From: Hemicordylus capensis
Taxonomy: Eukaryota > Chordata > Lepidosauria > Squamata > Cordylidae
Direction: 5' to 3'
Length of the DNA: 64,000 nucleotides
NCBI RefSeq assembly: GCF_027244095.1
Contig: NC_069669.1
Location: 8,706,501 to 8,770,500 of the forward strand
The notes below the pieces were generated by a model. The model saw only the letters and a list, made by a program, of their open reading frames with translations. It was not told the DNA's origin and searched no databases. Both the position numbers and the translations under genes were made by a program. Shown in pieces: positions 12,101-24,100 of the stretch. How positions within the stretch are numbered: position 1 is the first letter of the stretch; every line of letters begins with the position of its first letter.

Positions 12101-15100
12101 TGAAAAAGACCAGGGGTCACAGCCAGTCAGCACTGGGTGACAAGGAGGGCAGAAAATTGGCCTCCTTCAGGAAGAGGCTTTATTCGGCCTCAGCTCTCCA
12201 CTTAAGGGTGGCCAACTATCAGGCCCACAGTGCCCGTTATAACCACTTTCTGTGGGAGAAAGTGGCCCCCTTTTTGGATCTACTCCCACAGGACAAGCGT
12301 GATCTGGCTGAGATGTTCCTCCGGGAAGCAAGACAAGTAGCGAAATGAGAACTCTATTTGGCCAGACACTCAGTGGAGTGCGCGGCCAAAGTGATGGCCA
12401 CGTCTGTGGCTCTCAGGTGGCATGCCTGGCTGTGTTCCTCTCAACTGACCTACGAGGCCCACGCCGTGGTCGAAAACCTTCCCTTTGAGGGTTCTACCCT
12501 TTTTGCGGAGCAGACTGATGACACGCTTCAAAAGGTCCACAAGCTGAGGAGCGTGGCAAGGTTCATGTCCGACACCTAAGCCGCAGAAGCCTTCCAAGTG
12601 GTCTAAAACTCTCGTCCCTTAGGGTACATTTGGCTGCCCTTGTGGCACATTCCCCGACAACCTTGGCTTCGTGGTTTAAAGATCTGGTGGTAAAGAATTT
12701 CTTGAAGGGCTTGTCCCATGTTTTTCCGGATGACCCCGTTATGTCCCCAGCCTAGGATCTGTCTGTAGTATTTGCCGGCCTGCTACAGTCTCCCTTTGAG
12801 CCTTTGGCCTCGATTGACCCCCGTCTCTTGACCTAGAAGGTTGCCTTTTTGGTGGCCATCACCTCCGCTAGGAGGGTGAGTGAATTGCGGGCCCTGAGAG
12901 TTGATCCTCCTTCTCTTCAATTTCACAAGGACAAGCTTGTGCTCAGGCCGGATGTTCAGCCCTTCCAAAGGTGGTCTCTGTGTTTCATCGTTCTTTGCCA
13001 CTCACTCTGCCCATATTTTTCCAGAACCCCTCCTCGCACAGGTTACATTGTTTGTACGTTAGGAGGGCATTATCCTTCTATTTCCAGAGATCTGCTGAGT
13101 GGAGGAAAACTCCCTCCCTGTTTGTTCTGTATGATGGGCCACGTAAAGGTCTCCCAAGTTTCTGCTCAATCCATGTCCAGGTGGACAGTTTTGACAACTG
13201 AGCTCTGTTATAAATTGGCTCATCAGCAGTTGCCTGCCACAGCTAAGGCGCACTCGGTCAGGTCCATGGCGGCCTCTGTTGCCTTTGATCGCACAGTCAC
13301 CTTGGACGCTGTCTGTCAGGTGGCTACTTGGGCTTTGCCCCACCTGTTTATCTGCCATTATGCTATTGATGGCAGGGCATGGAATGATGCTGTATTTGGC
13401 AGGAGTGCCTTGCAGTCCATTTTCGGTTGATGTACTTGTTTCTGAAATAAATACTTGGGCAGATTACAGATTGCTTCTGTTTCTTCCCTCCTCCTTGGGT
13501 GCTGGCTTGTTAAGTGCCCATTGGTGTAAAAGACAGAGACCACGTCGAAGAACTGCAGGTTGCTTACCTGTAACTTTGGTTCTTCTGGTGGTCATCTGTC
13601 GTTTTACACGCCCTCCTGTCCGCCCTGCGGGGTCTACTGAAGCTGGACACTGTGACTGAGGGGATGAGGAGTGGCGCAGCTGCATATCGTGTCTGGGGGT
13701 GGGGTTCCCGCCCAGAGCAGGAGAATTGAGCTTGTTAGGTTCTGACGAGGTCTCTGTGCAGGCACATAGCCCATTGGTGTAAAAAGACAGATTGCCACTA
13801 GAAGAACCAAAGTTACAGGTGAGCCACCTGTAGTTTTCCCTGACCTTGTTAGTTTTGCTAGATACTGTAGCTCAGTGGAAGTGGAGCGTAGGAAGCTGCC
13901 ATCTACTGAGTCAGACCCTTGGGCCATATCACTCGGTATGGTCTACTCTGACTGGCAGTGACTCTTCAAGGTTTCAGGCAGGAGACTTTCCCAGCTCTAC
14001 TTGGAGATGCTGTCAGAGACTGAACTTGGGACCTTCTGCATGCAAAGCAGCTGCTTTTCCACTGAGCTATGACACCCCCTCCTCGAAGGGAAATACCTTA
14101 CAGCATAAGAACAGCCCTGCTGGATCAGGCCCAAAGCCTATCTAGTCCAGCATCCTGTTTCACACAGTGGCCCACCAGATGCCACTGGAAGCCACAGGCA
14201 GGGGTTGAGAGCATGCCCTCTCTCCTGCTGTGACTCCCCCGCAACTGGTACTCAGAGGCATCCTGCCTTTGAGGCTGGAGGTGGCCTAGAGCCCTCTGAC
14301 CAGCAGCCGTTGATAGACCTCTCCTCCATGAAGTGATCCAAACCGCTCTTCAAGCCATCCAGGTTGTTGGCTGTCACCACATCTTGTGGCAGAGAATTCC
14401 ACAAGTTGATTATGCGTTGTGTGAAAAAGTACTTCCGTTTGTGGGTCCTAGATTTCCTGGCAATCAATTTCATGGGATGACCCCTGGTACTAGTGTTATG
14501 TGAGAGGAAGATTTTCTCTCTATCCACTTTTTCTACACCATGCAGGATTTTATAGATCTCTGTCATGTCTCCCTGCAGTCGTCTTTTTTGTAAACGAAAT
14601 AGCCCTTGGTGTTGTAGCCTAGCCTCATAAGGAAGGTGCTGTAGATCAGGGATTCTCAACGTTGGGTCCTCAGATGTTATTGGACTTCAACTCTCATAAT
14701 CCCCAACCAAAGGCCACTGGGACTGGGGATTATGGGAGTTGAAGTCCAGTAACATCTGGGGACCCAACATTGAGAATTCCTGCTCTAGATCATCTGGGTT
14801 GCCCTCTTCTGCACCTTTTCCAGTTCTACAATGTCCTTCTTTAGATGTGGTGACCAGACTTGTACGCAGTACTCCTGCATCATAGTGTTGTGTAAGGGCA
14901 TGATAATAGCAGTTTTATTTTCAACTAGTATGTGTAAGCCCGTTGTAATAACGGGCTCTAGTGGGGGGGCGGTTCCCGCTGCCGCCTCACCCGCCTCGGG
15001 CGCACTCCTTGGGCCGACACCTCCGCCGCCGCCTCGGGCGCTCTCTCCGCCCGCCGTTTCTTGTGGCGGCAGCCGCCGCCATCGGAGCCAGTCGCCCCGC

Positions 15101-18100
15101 CACAGCCACCGCCTCCTTGGCCCGCACTCCTTTGGCCGAGGCCGCGGCTTCTGCTCCTTCTGGTCTCCCGTGGCGGCGGCCGCCGCCATCGGGGCCAGTC
15201 GCCCACCGGCGGCCGGGTCCAACATGGCCGCCCATCTCCGCGCATGCCCAGAACGGGCGAAAAAGACACGGGCGGCACGGACGCACGCCCAAGGCTTTTA
15301 TGGGTAAGGATCCCCTTCCTAATGATCATCCCTAGCATGGAATTGGCCTTTTCCACAGTGCTCACATTGAGTCATCCATCCAAATGCAAGCCAAAGCAGT
15401 CCCTGCTTAGCAAAGGGGACAATCCATGCTCACTACCACAAGACCAGCCCTCCCAGCTGAGGAGAGGATTACTTGATTTGTGAGGCTGCCGTTATACCTA
15501 GAGGGACCTTGGGACTTAATTTAGGCTGGTGGCTTCCAGTGAGCCGAGCAGGAGCATTTGCCTGACTTATATTTCATTATAAATCAGGCAGGGGGAGAAG
15601 CAAGACAACCTCCCCCCCCCCCCCCCCGCTAGTGATGCAGTGAACACCAACTAAACAAGCAGCTGATCTGTTTCTCTTCTTGTAAAGCAAAGCTCAGCTC
15701 CCGATCTCCCAAGAAGGACAGGAGTGCCTCTCTGGGACCTCTCCCAGGGGGTCAGATTTTGACAGACCAGAACAGCAAGCAGTGGAAACTTGTGAAACTT
15801 CTGAGCCAGAGGGACTTTGGGATGTTGTATGAAGGTACGGTATGTGCTTGCACGGTGATGTGAGGGGGAGAGAATGCCGGCACCCACTTGCCCCACATTG
15901 GAAGAGAATCCAGAGTTAGGCTGAAAGTGCAGTACACCTGTTGACATATGTGGGTGTGGTTTCTTACAGTGTTTGTTTGCAAGCATTTATATCCCGCTTT
16001 AAAAAATAATAATTTCCAGTGAAATGTTTACTAAAAATGAAACCATATTTAAAATATTAAATCTAGCAGCAGCAGGACAGGAAATATTACAGCAGGGAGA
16101 AGCGGTGAAAATGTGATGATGATGATAATAATAGCATAAGTTAAAACAACCTGACAGGGGTGGTCCATGGTATTGTGGCAGTGGGTTCACAGTGTTTGTT
16201 TGTTTGATTGATTGATTTCTATACTGCCCTTCCAAAAATGGCTCAGGGCAGTTTACACAGAGGAATAATAAATAAATAAGATGTGCTTAGTGCCAAATGT
16301 GGCCATCTCCCAAGACTGTGGTGTGGACTAGCCCTCCTTCAGAACTGACCCTTGCAAGCTTTGGAAGGGTCATGGGGGGCACGGAGGAAGGAAGGTAATC
16401 AGCATTATCCTCCCCTCCCCTCTTCTCCCTTTTTTGCTAGATTTCCAAGCCAAATACAAAATCCTGGTGGCGATTACGTATAAAGCCCTTAATGGCTTGG
16501 GTCCAGGGTATTTTCAGAGAGTGACTTCTTTGTCATGAACCCCGCCACTTACTGAGATCCCATGAGGAACTCTGGTTATAGCTGCCGCCGGCTAGTCTGG
16601 TGGCGATTTAGGGCTGGGCCTTCTCTGTGGCTGCCCCAGGGCTTTGGAACGTGCTCCATGTCAATATAAGAACTTCTCCATCTCTGGCGGCCTTCAAAAA
16701 AAAATCCCTTAAGACTCACCTGGTTTCTATGCCAAAACCATTTTTAAAATGTTTTCTGTTAAAACAATTTTTAACGTTTTATTATTTTAAAATTGTTTTA
16801 ATTGAGTTAGGTGCTAGGTGGTTTATGAATTTAATAAATGAATGAATAACAGTATGTCAACGTGGGAGTCAGAGACTATTCAAAGTCTTGGAACACTGTT
16901 TATTTATTTAATTAATTTCATGTAACCTATTTTTATACTGCCCCAAACCTACGTCTCTGGGCAGTTTACAACAAGAAATAACAGAAAAGTTAAAACATTA
17001 GTTAAAACAAATAAATGACAACAAAAATTAAAACATTGGTTAAAATAAATGATAGCAAAAAGTTAAAACATTACAACAATTTAAAATTTTAAAACAATGT
17101 TAAACTATCAAAACAGTATTCAATTAAAAGCCTGGGTGAACAGACGTGTCTTTAAAGATTTTTAAAAAATGGTCAGAGATGGAGAGGCTCTTATTTCGGC
17201 AGGGAGCGCGTTCGAAAGCTTCAGAGCAGCAGCGGAGAAGGCCCGTCCCCGAGTAGCCACCAGACAAGCCGGTGGCAACTGCAAACGGACCTCTCCTGAT
17301 GATCTCAATGGGTGGTGGGGTTCATGACGAAGAAGGTTCTCTTAAATGTAGCCTTTATTCGGTCCAACATAGCATCTCCTGCATTATCTGTCCGTAACCT
17401 TCATTTATTTTACCCTTTCACAGCAACGACAGCATCTGGAGCCTCCCCTTCAAAACAGAAGTACTCCCTCAAACTTGTGAGTTCAGGTGTTTGTGTTGGG
17501 TATGACATAGCTCAGTGATCGTCCCTCTTTTTCAAGCGGGGGCCCCTTTGCCAAAACACTTCCGTGTGAGAGCCATTTCCCACCGTGCTGACCTCTGCAC
17601 ACTACTGCGCTTTTCTGAGTGCTGGGAGGGCTCTTTAAGAGAGAGGGCGCCTTCTCTCAAGAGCTGTATGGGGAAAGTGCTGCGAAGGACTACGCTTCCC
17701 AGCACTCTCTGCATGCCTCCCGCGTTGGTGCAGGGGCTCAAGAGGGCTCCCTTTCTCTTAAAGGAGCCCTCCCCGTGACACTGGGCAAGGCACAGCACTG
17801 CACTGTAAGAATGCTGGCATCCACCTGGTGTATGCGGGTCTGTTCAGAGCATTCCGCTTCGGTCTAAGCTTTGCACAAGCCCCATCGACGATGAGTTAGG
17901 GAGCTGCATTTAGAGTCGATGGGGGCTGCCACTGCCCCCCAGGCCTTACAATGAAGGGCAGTGACAGGGATCCCTGGTGTCAAAAAGCTCACATTTTAGT
18001 CTTACTATGTCATATACCCCTCTCTGAGCTCCTTGGAGGAAGAGCAGGATATAAATGTAAATAAATAAAATAAAATAAAATAGTTTTGTGTCTCCGAATA

Positions 18101-21100
18101 CATTTCTCTCCCATATCTTGACTTTTCCCGTCTCCCAACTGGAACCCACTTGCCTATGGGGCTCCTTTCAGCGTCTGGGTTCTCCCAAATTCTAGGTTAT
18201 CACTGTGGTCAGATTGGAGGGCGGGGGGTGATGGTGGTGGTGGTGGTAAGGCAGCAAAAGGGTCTTTTGGTGCCAGCTTCTGTCTCCCTCCTTTCTTAGG
18301 ATGCTAAAGATGGAAGACTCTTCAACGAACAAAACTTCTTCCAGCGAGCTGCCAAAAAAGCCACAGGTACTCCTTAAATACCGAATAAGTCTTATTGGCC
18401 ACTCCCCCAAATTTCTGGCCACTTTGTTTTCTCACCTTCTGTCTCCCTTCGCAGTGGAGAAGTGGAAGAAACAGCACTCTGTTCCCTTGCTGGGGCTTCC
18501 CACTTGCCTCGGCTTTGGCCTCCATAATGATAAATACAGGTGAGGCAGCTTTGAGTAGCGGTTATTGAATATCACCTCTCCCCCCCCCCGCCTTTTTTTT
18601 TTTGCTACATTAAAAATATTCACATTCATGGGCATCCAGTGTGTGGGGGGGGGAGTGCGTTTGTCCCCACCTGGATTGAGACCCGAGGCGCTCGATCCAT
18701 CTTCAAGGCGGAACCCTGGGGTGGGGGCAGGCGGTGGCTGCAGCCGCCAGACGGGCAAGCAGTGGGCCTCACTCCTCCTCCAGGGGCCTGGCCTTGCGCG
18801 CCCCCCTGGCTTCTTATGGGAGGAATGGAGGAAATGCCTCCTGCTTCGGCCCTGGGAAGTGGCAGCAGCTAGAGCACGGGAGGAAGCCAGAGCATGGTGC
18901 ACGGCTGCCCCCCTCCCCAGCTGAAAACCCCCTTGCAGTCTTTGACCCGCCCCCCCCCCGGTGAGAAGTCCAGTGGGCGCCATATTCCTGTCCCACCTTT
19001 CTGCCCTCTTGCCGGTCAGGAGGAGCGAACGTGGCTCTCCCACTCTGGCCCGCTGGGCGTTCCTCTGGCCCGGTTTAGGGTCGTCTGAACAGCCCTAACT
19101 TCTGCTGTAAGCCATCACCGAAAAGGAGGTAAACTGAGGCAGAGGGGTGGGAATGAGAGGCTGTGCGCCCCAAGGCGAATGGATGCTTTGGACACCTCCC
19201 ACCACAAGCACAGCGGAGTAGCTTCTCCTCTGACCAACAGGTTCCTGGTCCTCTCTGATCTGGGTCGCTCCCTCCAGTCCATCCTGGACGACAATGCAAA
19301 CAAGATGACCGAGAAGGCTGCCTTGCAGATCGCAGTCAGGCTGGTATGGGGTGCTGGAGGGTGGAGGGTGGGGAGGGGGCGGCTCAGGAAAGGCCGGTGG
19401 CTGAATTCGACCCAGTTAGTTTGTTTTTGACATTCTATCCTGCTCTCCCTCCAAGGAGCGCAGAGCCTCCTGGTTATGTTTATCCCCCAAACAACCCTGT
19501 GAGGTAGGTTAGGCTGAGAGGGAAGGGGCTGGTCGAGAGTCACCCAGTGAGTTTCATGGCTGGGCAGGGGTTTGAAGACGGGCCTCCCCACTCCGAATCC
19601 AGCACTCCAACCGCTACACTGCACTAGCATGGAAATTGCCTTTCTGCTAAGCCAGACCCTGGGTCCGTCGAGCTCAGTCTTATCTGTACTGACCGGCAGT
19701 GGCTTTCCAAGATTCTCTCCGAGCTCTGTCTCGGGATGCTGCCAGGGACTGACTCTTTCAGAGGAGGAGAATCATCACACACACACCCAGCTGAGACCCC
19801 CAGCCTCAGCAACAGCCTTCGAGATCCAAAGACCCCGAGCAACCAGAGCCTTCCCCCACTCTTGCTCTTGCCCCCTCAGAGCAGTCCTGGAGCTTGGGGG
19901 ACCTTCAGTGGGATCTCTTGTCCTGCCCCTCAAACCTCCTCCAGGGACCCCAGGAGCAGAGCTGTGTCCCCTCGAACAAGGATTCCCAGATGTAGCTGAC
20001 TACAACTCCCAGAATCCCCAGCTGCAATGGCTTTTGCTTGGGATCCTGGGAGTTGTAGTTAACATCATCTGGGAATCCCTGTTCGAGGGGACACCAGAAC
20101 AGAGGCAATGCCATGTTAGTGAGGACCAAACTGCCACTGAAGGTGAAGTGCTTGCCTGGTTACTTGGGTCCTCCCTCCCGATGGGCCTACGTGGGAGGAG
20201 GGAGAGGCTAGCTCAGGCTCCTGTTTTGTATCAGGACCAGCCTGAGCTCCTGGAAGAGGTGGGGCTCCTGGTTGCTATATGATCCCTCCGTGTGTGACCA
20301 GCCTTTGCTGGCTCAACCACTCTTTCTTGGAGGTCTTGCCTCCAACTTGCTAGACAGTTTCGGGATGTGTTCTTGCTAAAAACCAGTTGCTGACTCCTGC
20401 TGGGGGAAAGCCGTCAGAGAGACCTTGGGAGATGCAGGCGTGGCAGTGGCAAGACTCCTCTTCTGCCTTCCTCTTTGCCTTTAGCTGGATGTGCTGGAGT
20501 ACCTCCATGAGAATGAGTATGTCCATGGGGACCTGGCTGCAGAGAACATATACGTGAATCCAGCTGATTGCACTCAGGTAAGGCGTAACCTAGCAGCAGG
20601 TGAGGAATCTCCTCCTTGAGGAGGATTACTGCTCATGGGGTGAGCCTCATGTTTGCTTGAGCTTCCCCAACTCAAGAAAAAGCGGAGCTATCCCAGATGT
20701 CGACACAAAAGACTCAAATACAGCAAGTGGCTCAACGCTTCCATCCCCCTAATAACAGATTGCCTCTTCCACTGGCTGTTGTTGCTAGTCCTGGGAGAGC
20801 TGCCTGTCATGGGGAAGTGTGTCATCCCCTCATTAGGGAACCAGAACGAGGAAGGTGACGGAGCCACTTTTCAGGGCCGGCCCATCTCTTCGGCAGACCT
20901 GGGCAGTTGCAGAGGAGGCTAATTCTAGTGGGGTGCCACAGCTCTCTGAGCTTGAGCGGGCAGGGCCAGGAGAAAGTAAGTGGTGCGTGCGAAGGTTGGC
21001 TTGGGTGTGCTCAGGCCTCGTGGGTTGCAGAGGGAAGCTCCTCACAGCACCGTTAAAAAGTGCCTCCCAGGGAGACAGAGGCGTTGGCAGGCTCTGAGGT

Positions 21101-24100
21101 TAATATAAGAACATAAGAACAGCCCTGCTGGATCAGGCCCAAGAAGGCCCATCTAGTCCAGCCTCCTGTTTCCCACAGTGGCTCACCAGATGCCTCTAGA
21201 AGCCACAGGCAGGAGTTGAAGGCATGCCCTCTCACCTGCTGTTTCTCCCCTGCAACTGGTACTCGGAGGCATCCTGCCTTTGCGGCTGGAGGTGGCTTAT
21301 AGCCTTCCGACTAGTAGCTGTTGATAGACCTCTCCTCCATGAAGTTATCCAAACCCCTCTTAAAGCTATCCACAAGTTCCACAAGTTGTTGGCTGTCACC
21401 ATATCTTGTGGCAGAGAGTTCCAGAAGTTAGTTATGCATTGTGTGAAAAAGTACTTCCGTTTGCTGGTCCTAGATTTCCCGGCAATCAGTTTCATGGGAT
21501 GACCCCTGGTTCTAGTGTGATGTGAGAGGGAGGAGAATGTCTCTCTATCCACTTCCACATTGCTGAGGGGAGGGAGGGAGGGAGCAGCATTAGAGGAAGT
21601 CTGGGCCCCGGATAGGCCCCGGGCTCCGCCAGTCTTTCCCCTCTCCCGCTGTATCCCCAAAGCAGCATGGCCTCATCATCTGCGGATCGTCTGCATGGGC
21701 GGATGTTCATCCTTGCTACTGATCTGTCTGCATGGCTCAAGTTAATGCCGGGGTTCCTCCCTTCTGGGCTGGGGTGTGTAGGTGGGTGGGCAAAGTCATC
21801 CTTTGGCTGGGGCACCCAAAGGCCAGGGGTGGTCCCACCATCTTTGCCACTTTTGCCTTCTTATTGCATGACATGGAAGAGGTCACGATGGGGGATGGCT
21901 GCTGTGACTGCACCTGCTCGCCAAACCCATTCTAACCACAGAGCCTGCTACGCTGTTGCAGAGAGATGGGTCGGGGCTTTGGGGCACCGGCTGTACTGGA
22001 GCCCAGCACAGACGCCTGGGCCAGGCTGGTAGCAAGCCCGTCTTGGTCTGGTTGGGTCGCTGCGGGAACCTGTTCAGCCCTCTCCTTCTCCTCCGCTCCC
22101 AGGTCACCCTGGCAGATTACAGCTTTGCTTTCCGGTACTGCCCTGGGGGGAAGCATGTGCCTCAGCGGGAAGGCAGCAGGACTCCTCATGAGGGCACCTG
22201 GGAGTTCATCAGTCTGGATAGTCACAAAGGAGCCGGTGAGATTTCGGACTGGATGTGTGGTGTGAGCCCTTGCCCTTGCCTGCTCTGTGCCTGAAGCGTG
22301 CCCTCCCCAACCAGCCTGCACATCCTTCGGACTGTGATACTTCCTCCTTGAGGCGGGCGGGTGGGTGGGCTTTGCCATCATCTGCTGTGAATGGGAAGTG
22401 GCTCTCCAGTTTGCCTGGCCTCTCTAGCAGTCCTTCTCTTAGTTCACTGTGCAATTGAAGAGATCATTTCCCCTCAATGCTCTTGTGCTACTTTAACTGG
22501 GCCAAGGCCACCCTTTGGGCTAGGGTTGCGAGCTTTAATCTATTGATTAAAGGTAAAGTGTGCCATCGAGTCAATTTCGACTCCTGGCGTCCACAGAGCC
22601 CTGTGGTTGTCTTTGGTAGAATACAGGAGGGGTTTGCCATTGCCGCCGTCTGCGCCGTATGAGAGGATGCCTTTCAGCATCTTCCTATATCACTACAGCC
22701 CGATATAGGTGTTTCCCATAGTCTGGGAAAGATACCAGTGGGGATTTGAACCGGCAGCCTTCTGCTTGTTAGTCAAGCATTTCTTCGCTGCGCCACGAGT
22801 TACATGAATCTGTTGATTAATCAGCGTAATATTTTGTTGCTGTGGGTGGCTGCTAGGGAGAGGGCCTTTTCAGTGGTGGCACCCTGTTTATGGAATAGCC
22901 TCCCCAGTGAGGTTCGCCTGGCTTCAGCACTTTGTTCTGTTAGACACCAGGTGAAGACCTTTTTGTTCACTCAGGCCTTTGAAATTTTTTTTTAAAATAA
23001 ATTTTGATCTGATGTTAACCGGTTTTTTAAAAAGGTCTTTTAGATTGTTTTGCACTGTTATCTCCCCACCCCACTTTTTGGTCTGCTATGATTTAATGTT
23101 GTGTGTTTTTATCTCATGTTTTAAAGCGGTGTTGTAAGCCGCCCAGGGGACAATTTGTTATGGGGTGGCTAACAAAGTGGGGTAGTAGTCGTCGTCATAG
23201 TTGTCGTCGTATACTCCTGCAGCAATCTCTCGTTAGAATTGCATTTTCCTTTCCAAGGATGGTACAGATACTCTTTTATTCATGAGCCTGACTATCTTCT
23301 GGAAGCACTCGGAGACCTTGTTAACTGCCTAGAGCAGAGTTTCTTAACCTTGGGCCCCCAGATGTTGTTGGACTACAACTCCCAGAATCCCCAGACATGG
23401 CCTTTGTGGCTGGGGATTCTGGGAGTTGTAGTCCAACAACATCTGGGGGCCCAAGGTTAAGAAACCCTGGCCTAGAGGGTTTACGGTTGGTTGAAAACTG
23501 AATTAGTGGGGAGATGAGGTGGATCCCAAGGTACAACTTCCCTGGTGTTGCACCGTCAGTGAGTGGCCACCCTGCTTGTGAGCTTTTGTGACCCATAAAG
23601 CCACACTTCCTCCCTCTCCTCTGTGGGTATCGTTCTGAAGGCTCCTGCTTACTACTGTTGCTCATATACTGCGTTCCACCATTAAGCTCTGCTCTTTATG
23701 TTTCACCTGGGGGTGCGTTGTCTTTTCCTGCCCCATTAGCACCATCTCGTCGGAGTGATCTTGAGTCCCTGGGTTACTGTCTAGTCAGGTGGCTGTGCGG
23801 CTTTCTTCCCTGGTCCCAGGAGCAGACAGATCCCTGTGAGATCATGCGGCTGAAGGAGAGGTGATGCCCGTGTGTGTGTGTGTGTGTTGTCTTTAGCTAG
23901 CACACCTCCCTATGCTGATGAAGTGGAAATGTGGGTTTTCAAGAGCAATGGGAGGGGAAAAGGCTAGGATAGGAACATAGGAAGCTGCCTTATACTGAGT
24001 CAGACCCTTGGTCCAGCTGAATCAATATTGTCTGCAGGCAGTGGCTTCTCCAAGGTTGCAGGCAGGAATCTCTCCCAGCTACACCAGGGGTTGAACCTGG

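Noticed and set aside
14785-15483. GC-rich frames on both strands near 15 kb
   Set aside because: They cross the junction between a CR1 piece and a GC-rich insertion and have no splice or domain support.
18432-19043. 203-residue minus-strand frame antisense to VRK3 exons 7 and 8 region
   Set aside because: It reads through VRK3 exon 7 and its intron, with no start context, domain or splice evidence.
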